DNA of 43,521 nucleotides from a virus. Location of the stretch: positions 1 to 43,521 of the IMG/VR virus record IMGVR_UViG_3300047472_000108, one strand, 5' to 3'. The position numbers and the translations under genes were made by a program. Of this stretch, positions 8,401 to 17,210 are shown in pieces (position 1 is the stretch's first letter; the number at the start of each line of letters is the position of its first letter). A model generated the notes under the pieces. It saw nothing but the letters and a program-made list of their open reading frames with translations, did not search any database and was not told the origin of the DNA.

Positions 8401-11400
8401 AGCAATGCCTGCACCAGATCGCGCCCGTCTTTGAAACCGAATAGTTCGGCGGCGATGTCGGGGTCCATCCCGCGTTCGCCGGCGATGCCGTTCTTGCCGC
8501 GCGCGAGATAGCGCCACTGGGCGGCAGGGCCGTCGCCGTACATTCCCTTCAGCCTATCGATATCCAGCTTCGTGCTGCCGCCAGCGGTCGTGTCGAGGGC
8601 CTTACGATCCTTGTTTGTGTGCGGCTGCTCATCCAGCTCGCCGTACTTGAAGAAGCGGCGCGCCCGCTCGACCGGCTGAGCGTTGACCTCTTTGGTCACG
8701 GCTTCCTTCAATTCCTTGCGGCGGGCAGCGGCCAGGGCCTGCATCTCACGCAGCGCGCCTTTTTTGGCGTTGGCCAGCCACTTCATGTCGCGGATCGACT
8801 TGGCTGCCAGTTCGGTGACAGCCTGCCGCGTGGCGTCGGCGCCCAGCGCCTGGTATTCGGAAAACTGCTCGGGCGTCATGCCAGCGGCTTCGGCGGAGCG
8901 GAAGAGGGGATCAAAGCCGCGCACCGCTTCTGCGGCGCGGATCGTGTCTTCGGTGGCCAGCATGCGGTCCATCACACCGCGCACGTCTGGCATCAGGTTC
9001 ACGTTCAGGCCGGTCAAATTCTTGTACACCGACAGCAGCCAGGTGCGGAAGCGGGCGAACAGGCTGGCCATGTCGACGTTCGGGGCCTTGCCTTCCATCA
9101 GGTACGATTCGAAGCCCCGGGCGAATTTCTCATGCGATTCGCGCTGTTGGTCCAGGCTCATGCGGCTCCAGGCGTCCTTGTCTGGGACGCCGAACCAGTC
9201 CATCAGGGTCTGGAAGTCGCGGCTGATCTCGGCCGGTGCATCTGGCATGCGGGCGATGCGGTCGTAGGTATCAAGGAAGAAGTGGCCGGATTCGTGCAGG
9301 AAAGTTGAAAGATCAGCATCTTTCAGCAACGAAATGGTGCGCTCGGCTGGTGCGTAGGCGCCACGCTGCGTTTTCTGGTCTTGGTAGAACTTGTCCAGCT
9401 TTTGGACTACACTCTCATGCGAGGCCTCGGTGGGGCTAGCTGTGTCATCCCTGCCCTCGAAACCGGTAGTGTCTGTCCTAGTATCGGTTGGGCCTCCCTC
9501 CTTCCGCTTCTCGAACGCCGTCATTAGCCATTTCTTGGCTTCACCATCCCACGTCAGTCGCACGCCAGCCCGGTGATCTGCGGATTCCAGATTCACGCGG
9601 TTATCGCTGCGTGTCTTGACGATCATGGAAGACAGGATGTTTTGCAGGTCATCCACTACTTCGGGGTGATATTTCACCAGTTTCGCCAGGCCATAGCCGT
9701 CGCTGCGGCTTGAGCCTTCTTTGCCCCATACCAGGTCGATGTCGCCAATTTCCGGGTGGTAAAGCGCACCAGTCGCTTCACCATCCTGCTGCGCTTTCAG
9801 GTGCTCAATGGCGCCGGCGGCATCGCCTTTGAAGTCGGTCGAGATCGGACCGAATGGGCCGGTGCCGCCAGGCTCGCCCTGGGAGAATCCGCGCCCCAGG
9901 TCCTCCGCCACGATGCGTGCGCCGCCCAGCTTGGCATACGCTTCTTCCGGGCTGATGCCGAACTTCGCGCCCAGCGTCTCGAAGAAGCTGGCGTGCAGGG
10001 AAGCATATGCGTTCGCCACCTCGTCGCGCACGCGGCCCGTGGCCCGGATCTGCTCCTGCACCTGGTCGTGCACTGCCTCTTTCGAGAGCTGCAAGGCGCC
10101 GTCGGTAACCTTCTCGGTGATGATCTTGGCTACTTCGGCCTGCAGCTGTTCCACCTGCGTCTGGAAGAACACTTGGCCTTCGTGGTACGTCATGCCCTCG
10201 GGATCGGTGCGCATGTGCGGCAGAATCTGGGCATCCATCTCAGTGCCGGCCAGGTGCGTGGCGTAGTCCGCCATAGGGATACACACCATGCCGCCAGTTG
10301 CTGCTGCCTCGTCCAGCTGGCGCGCCACGTCGGGCATGGTCTTGTTCAGGTCTGCGGCGGTGACGCCGGATTGCGCGAAGGCTTTGGTCAAGTTGTGCGC
10401 ATCAATGTAGAGGTCCGGCGCTTCCTTGTCGGCGGTGATGTCGCTGACGAACTGGCGGAATAGGGTGGGGTCGCGCTCGCGTAGCGCGCTGGCGGCGGAA
10501 ACCTGGCTGACCAGCTGCAGCTTGCCCAGATCCTCCTTGGAGATTTCGGCCTTGGCCGCGTCCTTGAACCAGCCGCCCGTGACATTGCCAGCGCCGCGTG
10601 CGGTGAAGATGGCATTCAGCCCCCAGTTGAACAGGGCGTCACCTTGCTGCGCCGGCGTCAGCTTGTCCCAGTTCTCCAGATCCTGGAAGGGATGCTTGCC
10701 GGCGGCGGTATCGAGCGTTGCCGTCACACCCAGGAAGCGGGGAATCGCCTGCAGGATGCCTTCACCAGGCAGAAGGCGGCCAGCGGCGCCAAATACCGCA
10801 CCTGTCTCAGCGCCCGACTTCGTCGCTTCGGCGATCTTGGCCAAGCCGGTACCGATGTCAGGGGAGTCCAGGGCCGCGCCCGCCGCCGCGCCGCTGGCCA
10901 GCCCCAGTTTGGCGGATTGGACACCCACGTCTTTGGCCAGCGCCTTGGCGAACGATTCACCGGCAACGTGCTCGAAGGCTTCGACGCCGGCCTTCTCCAT
11001 CACATAGTCAGCAGCTTTGATCGGGCCACCCATCAGGAAGCCCGCCAGCGCGCCGCCAGCGCCGGCTATCGCGCCCGATGTGTTCTGTGCTTCACCAGCT
11101 ACGTCGGGGATCAAGCCAAACGAGCCGTAGTGATACAGCTTGCTGCCGAACTGGCGCAGTACCTCTTCGCCGCGCCCGGGCATACCAGCCTTGAACTGGT
11201 CAACGCTCACGCCTTCCTTGCGCGCTTGCAGCTCGATGACAGCGCGTGCCTGCTCCGCTTCGTTCACGCCGAAACGGTCACGCAACCAGGCCGATATGCG
11301 CTGTCCGAGATTCGGCTCAGGCAAGCCCACCGCCATCTCCACGTCTTGCGTGTTGGGGATTGCATCGTGCAGCAGCTTGGTGTTGTCCTGATCGGTCAGG

Positions 11401-11654
11401 AGCCTGGCCGTGTGCGGGGTGGACTGCACCAGGCCATCGGCATCGAACTGTCTCAGGGTGGCCGCCGTGCGCACGCTGCCTTCGTTCTCGCGGATCGATT
11501 CGATCGGAATGCCCGTGGCGTCGCGTAGCTGGCGCAGACCGGCTTCCTGCGTGGGATTCGCGTCCAGGCTGAACTGCAGGTTGTTGCGGATCTGCTTTGC
11601 CTGATCGTTCTCAAGCAGGCCTTTGGCATTGTCGTACCAGGTGTTGTCGGTCAT
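5481..11654 (-). CDS. Large polyvalent virion protein with nuclease and zincin domains
   Basis: A 2057-residue protein in the position of T7 gp16, between internal virion proteins and the tail fibre, so it is likely packaged and ejected into the host. Residues about 185-310 are Gly/Ala-rich and may be membrane-active. Residues about 622-718 match the phage barnase/colicin E5-like endoribonuclease family: ALYHPEIGDIDLVWG, GYGLAKLVKYHPEV and WLMTAFEK. Residues 783-800 hold a zincin motif, HESGH (H787, E788, H791), with a likely further ligand in ARGFESYL (E849). A charged helical stretch (about 940-1500) and hydrophobic segments near the end (MRTLIYTFGVQIM, AATAGIPIV) follow. Its ATG overlaps the previous stop. 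Confidence 0.85.
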   Translation of the reverse strand: MTDNTWYDNAKGLLENDQAKQIRNNLQFSLDANPTQEAGLRQLRDATGIPIESIRENEGSVRTAATLRQFDADGLVQSTPHTARLLTDQDNTKLLHDAIPNTQDVEMAVGLPEPNLGQRISAWLRDRFGVNEAEQARAVIELQARKEGVSVDQFKAGMPGRGEEVLRQFGSKLYHYGSFGLIPDVAGEAQNTSGAIAGAGGALAGFLMGGPIKAADYVMEKAGVEAFEHVAGESFAKALAKDVGVQSAKLGLASGAAAGAALDSPDIGTGLAKIAEATKSGAETGAVFGAAGRLLPGEGILQAIPRFLGVTATLDTAAGKHPFQDLENWDKLTPAQQGDALFNWGLNAIFTARGAGNVTGGWFKDAAKAEISKEDLGKLQLVSQVSAASALRERDPTLFRQFVSDITADKEAPDLYIDAHNLTKAFAQSGVTAADLNKTMPDVARQLDEAAATGGMVCIPMADYATHLAGTEMDAQILPHMRTDPEGMTYHEGQVFFQTQVEQLQAEVAKIITEKVTDGALQLSKEAVHDQVQEQIRATGRVRDEVANAYASLHASFFETLGAKFGISPEEAYAKLGGARIVAEDLGRGFSQGEPGGTGPFGPISTDFKGDAAGAIEHLKAQQDGEATGALYHPEIGDIDLVWGKEGSSRSDGYGLAKLVKYHPEVVDDLQNILSSMIVKTRSDNRVNLESADHRAGVRLTWDGEAKKWLMTAFEKRKEGGPTDTRTDTTGFEGRDDTASPTEASHESVVQKLDKFYQDQKTQRGAYAPAERTISLLKDADLSTFLHESGHFFLDTYDRIARMPDAPAEISRDFQTLMDWFGVPDKDAWSRMSLDQQRESHEKFARGFESYLMEGKAPNVDMASLFARFRTWLLSVYKNLTGLNVNLMPDVRGVMDRMLATEDTIRAAEAVRGFDPLFRSAEAAGMTPEQFSEYQALGADATRQAVTELAAKSIRDMKWLANAKKGALREMQALAAARRKELKEAVTKEVNAQPVERARRFFKYGELDEQPHTNKDRKALDTTAGGSTKLDIDRLKGMYGDGPAAQWRYLARGKNGIAGERGMDPDIAAELFGFKDGRDLVQALLESDPKAKIEGLTDQRMLARYGELSTPEAIERAAEQAIHNEVRGRFVATEFKALSKAAGPAQLIARAAKAAAEYSIAGKVIGALRPAMYTAAEARAAKNAEKAMAGNDVQAAAVEKRSQLLNNQLARAAQTALAEVAKGVSYLKKLDRPSVREKIDVDYRDQIDALLERFDLRKSVTKTDIARRESLASWIEQQAARGLEPNIPEKLLNELEQKHYLQMTVEEFRGLVDAVKSIEHLGRLKNTLRDNARMRDLSEVAQEAVDAMAKLPQHTPDSNRGLTRMQASYVKLRSWGRTAQAGMLKMEQMMDWLDSRNPDGVFNRVVFRRLADAGTRENDLRVKVKAEIDKLLHSTLADVTKDGEKIYVAPGLVDGLTGEPQKFTKKEMLMLAGNMGNESNVAKLIAGEKWPEQAVWDFLDRNMTKADWDFVAGMGRALESLWPEQVAMSRRLGNSTPDKVEPRPFTTRHGDYEGWYWPMIYDPARAQDVAERSAKKGDALFENTYSRANTDTGRLNTRNENYARPLLLELDALPRVIMDNIHDIAFREAIIDADKFLSHAPVRDGIVKALSQEHYDQLRPWLQSIANDGKLGDDGMRALKFFNSLARGARTRATMVGLGYRISTMLVHGASAGMESVAELGTVWFGKGLREFSNPKQWAANRDFIFERSGEMRNRMNEVDRDIREHLREIELRIMNPATGAYARATDGMKAHAYQGIAMLDMASALPTWMGAYLKGMTSKKDGGLEMSEQDAIYFADKTVRNAHGGTGVKDLAAVQRGPEFFKLFSMFYTFWNHNINRIIDTARMAKELPATFRSGDKVQFRGDLGSVVMRTLIYTFGVQIMHHMLHPPKDDAEEQSWFAWAAKEIGLAATAGIPIVRDLAAHYIAGKDYSVTPAASMVDAVGRSGQDIWNASTGDQPVSDKWLKHTITTGGYVFGLPTGQAASTAQFLWDVEQGQQHPEEIADWWRGVVHGDMRQH

Positions 11655-13870
11655 TTGTGCATACGCCAGTAGAGTTGCAGGATGTCGCTATCGGTCGGGT
11701 TCTTGATGCCTTTGTCGATGTAGGCCTTCTTGATGCTGGAGTAGACATCGCTCGGAATGTCGTTGACCTTCATCGTCAGCATCTTCTGCGAGCTGGTGCC
11801 GGTCGAGATTCCCATGAAGGACGTGCGGAAGTTCACGTCTTTGGAGAAGGTCGCATCCACATATCGGCTCATTTCGTCCTCGGTCATTTTTCGGCCGAGC
11901 TGGGCCTGTTGCTCGAGCACGCCTTTAGCGAGGAAGGCCTTGATGTTGTCGACCTGCTGCAGGCCGGCCAGATCCTTGCTGCCTGGGCTCGGCTTGATGC
12001 CGATGTTGGCAAGGCGCTCGGATGCCAGTCTGTCGAGAATCTTGTGGTTGATGCCGCCGGCGGAAGCGTCTACTTTGCCATTGAGGTAGTCCTCGCGACG
12101 CTTGGCGACATCGTCCCATTGGGTGCGCGGGAAGTTACTGGTCTGCCACTGCAGGAATTCGGCGTCGCTCATGGCCCCCAAGCGCTCGGGATGGAAGATG
12201 GAGGCGTTCAGCGCGGCGGGGTTGAGTTCGACGTTCTTGCCTGCGGCCTGGTCCGCGATCGTTTTTGAGAATTTGACAACGTCGTCATACTTGTTCGGGT
12301 CCAGGCGCATTAGCTCCATCTTCAGCCCGGCGTCCACTTGGTTGAAATCGCCGCCCTTGGCCACCACGTCACGCAGAACGTTCTGGTAAGCGCCGTCGGC
12401 CTGCTCCTTCATCGACTTGACGATGATGCCGTACTGGTGTTCTGCCCCAATCCGGGTCTGTTGCAGCAGACTCGGGCGAGGTGATGGACCGAGGGTTGCT
12501 ATGATGTCGGCCACGAATTCCTGTTCGGTCGGCATCTGCGGTGCGCCCTGACCGGTACCGAATTTCTTCATGCCGTCGGTGACGTAGGCCTGAGTCTCCT
12601 TGGGCATGGCCCCCAGCCAGGCTTCTTTCTTGTCGGCGAGGGCTTTATCGACGGCGCCCGGGCCCGCGTTGTAGGCGGCCAGCGCCTGAGCGACGTTGCC
12701 ATACTTCTCGACCAGCTTGCCCAGATATTCACGGCCAACGCGGTTGTATTCGCCCGGCGTGTCGTCCGCTACTGGCCGAATGCCAAAGCCTGGATTCTTG
12801 GCCGTATCGGGCATGACCTGCATGGCGTATTTCGCGCCCTTGGCGCTGGTCAACGGCTTGCCGTCGTCGGTCATGTCTTTGCCGCCGGATTCGAGACCGG
12901 TGACGATCGAAGTGAGACGGTCTAAGCCGGAAGGGACGAATTGCGAGGTATATTTCTTTACACCGGCTGAAATCGCTCGCTGCGAGATGCCACTATCAAG
13001 GGTTTGATTCAACGAACCCTGGAAGTGCAAGATGTCGTCGGCCCGCATACCGCCGTCCATCATCCTTGCGTCAGGATCATCCTTCGGCACTACCTGGCTC
13101 TTGCTATTGACGTAGATCGGGTCCTTGTGCGTCTGGAAATACAGGTCCGCATACTGGGGGTTGTTGTTCTCCAGTGCGGCAGCAAGCACCTTGGCGTGCA
13201 CCGTGCTGGAGGCAATGCGCACCTGTGCTTCAATTTCCGCCGGAGCCTTCCCTTGGAGTGCGCCCGCGTTGGCGATCGCGGTCTGGGCTTGCAGGAGGTT
13301 GCGCTGTACAGCCACCGGGTCCTTCCAGTTACGGGCCGCATCGTCCACGTTGAGCTTGAGCTGACCGTCCAGGTTCGACAGCTGGTAGTTGCGGAACTGG
13401 CCGAGCGCGTGTTTCTGGGTTTCCTGCTGGATTTGCAGCGCAATGTCAGAGGCGTGCGGCTTGAGCATGAGGCGCTGGCGGTCGTTGTCCAGCCCCTTCA
13501 TCACTTCGTCCATGCGCTGCTGATATCGGTCGGTGTAGACATCGGCGAGGCTCTTGCCGTCTTCGGGTTTCAAGGCATCCAGGCCCATGCGCGACAAATA
13601 GCCTTCCTTCGGATCGTCGGCCAGCACGCCCTTGAACTGGGCCAGCTGGTTGCGGGCGTCCAGCACACGGGACTGGTTGATCTGGTCCTGAAAGTCGATG
13701 GCGATGCGCGATACCTCGCCGCCCATATTCATCAGGCCTTGTCCGACCTGCTGCATTTGGCGCCCTGGTGCTGCGGCAAGGTCTGGCGAGATGCCGGAAT
13801 CGAGCCGGAACGGCTGCACGGCGCCGGCGTCGGCCATGGGAATGTAGTTGTCTGCTGGGATGCGGGGCAT
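11651..13870 (-). CDS. Internal virion protein with SLT lytic transglycosylase domain
   Basis: A 739-residue structural protein that probably opens peptidoglycan locally during genome entry. Residues about 315-438 form a soluble-lytic-transglycosylase domain. It shows the catalytic GLESGG (Glu327), AKYAMQVMPDTA, AYNAGPG (399-405) and ETQAYV (425-430). The N-terminal 300 residues are helical and Gln-rich (NQAQ, QDQINQSR), and the C-terminal 300 look similar. In T7 this activity lies in gp16; here it is a separate protein preceding the giant gene. The start at 13870 has GGAG 8 bases upstream. Confidence 0.88.
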   Translation of the reverse strand: MPRIPADNYIPMADAGAVQPFRLDSGISPDLAAAPGRQMQQVGQGLMNMGGEVSRIAIDFQDQINQSRVLDARNQLAQFKGVLADDPKEGYLSRMGLDALKPEDGKSLADVYTDRYQQRMDEVMKGLDNDRQRLMLKPHASDIALQIQQETQKHALGQFRNYQLSNLDGQLKLNVDDAARNWKDPVAVQRNLLQAQTAIANAGALQGKAPAEIEAQVRIASSTVHAKVLAAALENNNPQYADLYFQTHKDPIYVNSKSQVVPKDDPDARMMDGGMRADDILHFQGSLNQTLDSGISQRAISAGVKKYTSQFVPSGLDRLTSIVTGLESGGKDMTDDGKPLTSAKGAKYAMQVMPDTAKNPGFGIRPVADDTPGEYNRVGREYLGKLVEKYGNVAQALAAYNAGPGAVDKALADKKEAWLGAMPKETQAYVTDGMKKFGTGQGAPQMPTEQEFVADIIATLGPSPRPSLLQQTRIGAEHQYGIIVKSMKEQADGAYQNVLRDVVAKGGDFNQVDAGLKMELMRLDPNKYDDVVKFSKTIADQAAGKNVELNPAALNASIFHPERLGAMSDAEFLQWQTSNFPRTQWDDVAKRREDYLNGKVDASAGGINHKILDRLASERLANIGIKPSPGSKDLAGLQQVDNIKAFLAKGVLEQQAQLGRKMTEDEMSRYVDATFSKDVNFRTSFMGISTGTSSQKMLTMKVNDIPSDVYSSIKKAYIDKGIKNPTDSDILQLYWRMHK

Positions 13871-13872
13871 GC

Positions 13873-15021
13873 TTACGCTCCTGCTTTGTCAGTGGGGTAC
13901 CAATTTCTTGCCACCTGGCCAGCGCCGCTGAGGATGGAGGAAAATGCGGCCATCCCGGGCGAGATGCCGTCGGCTAGGGCGGTCTTGACTGCGGCGGCCG
14001 CGCTGGAGTTCTTGACCAGCACGTCGGCCATCGTGTGCTTGTACTGCGCGGCGGCCTCCGCCTGCAGCATGCCCGCGTGCGCCATGGCTGCCGTCCAGTC
14101 GCTTTGGGACTGCGCGATCTTCAGGTCGAATTCGGCGCCCATGTCGGTCAGGGCGGACTTGAGCGCGGCCTGCTGCGTCATCGCGTTGGCCTGCAGCTGG
14201 GCGAGCGTCACGGCGCCGGATGCCGCCGCCTCGGCCAGCGTGATCTCGGCCTTGTTCTGCGCGGCGCTGACCGCCAGCACACCCTGTGCCTGGGCATGCT
14301 TGAGGGCGGCGTCCAGCTGAAGGTTGGAGGCCTGCTGGCGTTGGCCGAAGGCCTGCATCAGCGTGTCCTGCTGGATCATGATGGCCGCGCGCTCTGACAT
14401 CACATCGATGCCGACCCGCATCTGCAGCGGCGTGCCCTCGCTCAGATCGAGGTTGCCGCGCGCCATCTGCACGGTGGCCCGGCTCTTGGCCTGGGCGTAC
14501 TGAAGGCGGGAATCCTGTTCGCGCCACTCGCCATGCAGCATGGTCGACTGGGCCTGCAGCTCGAGCAAGCCGGCATTCATCTGGGAGATTTGCGCGCCCA
14601 CGTCGAGCGCCTGGCTCTGCATACCTGCCTGGATCTCGTTCACCGCGGCGCGGCCGTAGGCGTTTGTCAACGTGAGCGATGCCTGGGTGCCGGCCTGGAG
14701 GATGGTGGCCGCTGACGCTGTCGTCGCGTTCAGGGTATTCAGCGCCGCGCCGCTCTTGGCGTCGAAGATATTGCGCTCGGTGCCAAGCATGTTCATCGAG
14801 GCACCGAACTGCATAGACTCGAAGCCGGCCTTCGCATTCATCAGGTCCAGATCGGCCTGGCCATTCATTGCCATGGCCGTAGATCGGGCGTTGATCTTGT
14901 CGAGTTCGGCCTGGGCCGAGAGCGCTTGCTTTTGTCCCTGCGCGCCGTAGTACGCGCCAATTGCCGAGCTGGCCATGCCGACAATCTGCAACCCCATACC
15001 GAAACTACCAAAGCCAGCCAT
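13873..15021 (-). CDS. Internal virion protein (T7 gp14-like position)
   Basis: A 382-residue, Ala/Gln/Met-rich helical protein. The N-terminus (FGMGLQIVGMASSAIGAYYGAQGQ) is a Gly-rich hydrophobic segment like those of ejection proteins that enter the host membrane. The rest is a long run of amphipathic helix with repeats such as QAELDKINARS and AAQNKAEITLAEAA. No enzyme motif is seen. Placement between nozzle and transglycosylase protein matches T7 gp14. GGAGG lies before the ATG, and the gene ends 2 bases before the next start. Confidence 0.75.
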   Translation of the reverse strand: MAGFGSFGMGLQIVGMASSAIGAYYGAQGQKQALSAQAELDKINARSTAMAMNGQADLDLMNAKAGFESMQFGASMNMLGTERNIFDAKSGAALNTLNATTASAATILQAGTQASLTLTNAYGRAAVNEIQAGMQSQALDVGAQISQMNAGLLELQAQSTMLHGEWREQDSRLQYAQAKSRATVQMARGNLDLSEGTPLQMRVGIDVMSERAAIMIQQDTLMQAFGQRQQASNLQLDAALKHAQAQGVLAVSAAQNKAEITLAEAAASGAVTLAQLQANAMTQQAALKSALTDMGAEFDLKIAQSQSDWTAAMAHAGMLQAEAAAQYKHTMADVLVKNSSAAAAVKTALADGISPGMAAFSSILSGAGQVARNWYPTDKAGA

Positions 15022-15023
15022 GA

Positions 15024-17210
15024 TTATCCTCCGATGGTTATGTCAAGCGACAAGCCTGTCAGCGTCAGCGGGAGCGGCGCTGTCTGCCGGATACAGATCT
15101 GACCGTTCGGTCCCCATGACGGAGTGATGCTGATCTGGATTTCGTCGGTCTTGAGACTGGGTGGCGTGCCATAGGGTTCGGTCGTGCGCTGCTTGACCTC
15201 GGTGAGCGCGTCAAAGCGCGGGCCGACAAAGATGCCGCCCGACTGGAATACGCGCAGCCAGGCATTGTTGATGTTTTTAGGACGTCCCTGACCATAGCCC
15301 TGGATCTCAATCGCCAGCGGCAAGGTTTGCAGATCGGCGGTGATGGGCAGTCCGACCTGCGCTTTGCTGACCGGCTGATCCAGGGTGATGCTACCGCCGC
15401 TCACTGTCCGCTGCGGCATCACAGCCCCGTCTCCCAGAATGCTGACGGTCTTGCCTTCGAGATGATTTAGGCCGGTGATCGTGGAGGTCGGTGCGCCACT
15501 GTAGGTCAGACCACAGTCCACGAAGAAGGCGTCGGCCTGGGTGGCGAACTGGCGTGTGTGCAGGCACTCGATGTAGCGCTTCTGCGCGCCGTTGATCGTG
15601 CGCTTCACCACGCAATACAGCACGTCCTCAGCGCCCTCGGCAACGATGCAGCAGGATTCGAAGGTGCCGTCGGTGTCGTGCTGGTGCCAGGCGCCCACCT
15701 GCTGCTCGGGAATGTAAGTCAGGCCCAGCAGCTTGCCGGAGCTGCTCACGCACCAGATTATCGGGTAGGGCGCCTTCTGGTAGGCCATGTCCTTGATGTC
15801 GAAGAAGTCAAACAGGTGTGGCGCACGCAGGCACAGATCGCCGGAGACGTAGCCGTTCGCCTGGTAGGCATAGGCCATCTCGCGTACATGGCCACCCCGG
15901 GCGGCGCAGTACACCAGGTTGTTAGCGATGATGACCGGTTGCACCATCGACGCGCCCACGTAAGACTGCGGATCGACCGATACGGTGTTGGGCGTAACGG
16001 CGTCGCTGTTGATCGATGTCACGGCCCACTCGGCACCCGAAGTGAGCAGGACCAGGCGCCCCAACGGCACAATATGGCGTATGGTGTTGGCCTCGCGTGC
16101 GGCCACGCGGAACTGGATGGAGTCGTCGTCGCGCAGCGGCAGGCAGTAGTTCATGTTGCTCTCGGTGCCGCTCTTGGTCATCCACAGGTTCTGAGGCTTG
16201 TTCAGCGTGCCGGCGAACACACGGCGCTGTTCGAAATAACTGACCGCGCCCGGGTAGTCGTTTGCGGCGTTGAAGAGTGGCTGGCTGATGGGCGGCGTGC
16301 GGCTCATATCGGCCGCGATATTGTTGTCGACGAAGCTGAGCTGATCGGTCTGCCCAATGTAGCCCCACAGGCCACCGGACTTTTTGTAGACGAAGTAACG
16401 ACTCGCGCCAGCGGCTGCGGACCAGCTGATCGTGTTGAACGCGGCGGTCGTGAACAGGTTGCCGTTGCAGGTGGCGCTGGACGAGACCAGCGATTCGTCG
16501 GTGTTGAGTGCGCCGACGCTGGTGACACGGTAGTCGTAAGTCGTGCCGGTACCACCCGTCGCAACAGCGCCGACGCCTGTGGGTGGCACTTGGCTGGACT
16601 GGAAGGCTGGCGTGCTCAGCTGCCAGTTGGTGGCGCCCACGCGGCGAAGCTCGCGCGGCGCATACCCGGTGTGCGTTAGGGTCAAGACGTCTGCGGACTG
16701 GACGAAGTGGATGTCCATTAGGTCGGCAGCGGCGTAGGGATTCGGGATCTCGTAAATATTCGGATTGCTCGGCATCGCGTACCACTTGCCGGCGGCCAGA
16801 TCGGTGGCAAAGGTGCCGGAAGTGTGTACGGCGGTGCAGTAGTAGTTGACGCCGCCGTTCGACCGCAGATCGCCGACAGCGTATGGCGTGGTGGTGGCCC
16901 AGGCGGCGGGCGTGGAGTACAGCAGCGTCGCGGCCGTAGTGTGAAAGCGGAAATAGCCGGCGCCGACCTCGATCACCATGGTCTGGGTGGTCGAGTAGGT
17001 GAAGGGAATGGCGCGCGTGACCGCTGCGGAATTCTTCACCTCGCGCACAAACAGGAAGCCCGGGCGGTTCTCTGCTGGCCCCTGCGGCTTCAGGCGGAAG
17101 TTGCGGCATAGGGCGAGGCCAGTCTGGAAGCGCGCGTCATCGATGCGCGACCACATTTCGGGAGTGATCTCGCCGCCGCCAAAGGAGCGTTGAAGGGTGC
17201 GCATGCTCAT
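15024..17210 (-). CDS. Tail nozzle protein (T7 gp12 / tubular protein B-like)
   Basis: A 728-residue protein forming the distal tail tube of the podovirus. The N-terminus RTLQRSFGGGEITPEMWSRID...QTGLALCRNFRLKPQGPAENRPG is the typical opening of this family, with a beta-rich body. ATG at 17210 is chosen over a GTG at 17219 for two reasons: it overlaps the adaptor stop as ATGA, and AGGAG lies about 10 bases upstream. Confidence 0.88.
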   Translation of the reverse strand: MSMRTLQRSFGGGEITPEMWSRIDDARFQTGLALCRNFRLKPQGPAENRPGFLFVREVKNSAAVTRAIPFTYSTTQTMVIEVGAGYFRFHTTAATLLYSTPAAWATTTPYAVGDLRSNGGVNYYCTAVHTSGTFATDLAAGKWYAMPSNPNIYEIPNPYAAADLMDIHFVQSADVLTLTHTGYAPRELRRVGATNWQLSTPAFQSSQVPPTGVGAVATGGTGTTYDYRVTSVGALNTDESLVSSSATCNGNLFTTAAFNTISWSAAAGASRYFVYKKSGGLWGYIGQTDQLSFVDNNIAADMSRTPPISQPLFNAANDYPGAVSYFEQRRVFAGTLNKPQNLWMTKSGTESNMNYCLPLRDDDSIQFRVAAREANTIRHIVPLGRLVLLTSGAEWAVTSINSDAVTPNTVSVDPQSYVGASMVQPVIIANNLVYCAARGGHVREMAYAYQANGYVSGDLCLRAPHLFDFFDIKDMAYQKAPYPIIWCVSSSGKLLGLTYIPEQQVGAWHQHDTDGTFESCCIVAEGAEDVLYCVVKRTINGAQKRYIECLHTRQFATQADAFFVDCGLTYSGAPTSTITGLNHLEGKTVSILGDGAVMPQRTVSGGSITLDQPVSKAQVGLPITADLQTLPLAIEIQGYGQGRPKNINNAWLRVFQSGGIFVGPRFDALTEVKQRTTEPYGTPPSLKTDEIQISITPSWGPNGQICIRQTAPLPLTLTGLSLDITIGG

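Noticed and set aside
13004-14320. Rightward 438-codon frame opposite the transglycosylase and internal virion genes
   Set aside because: It spans the junction of two good leftward genes and has no ribosome binding site or recognisable motif.
15558-16679. Rightward 373-codon frame opposite the nozzle gene
   Set aside because: Antisense of a clear structural gene and of shadow-like composition.
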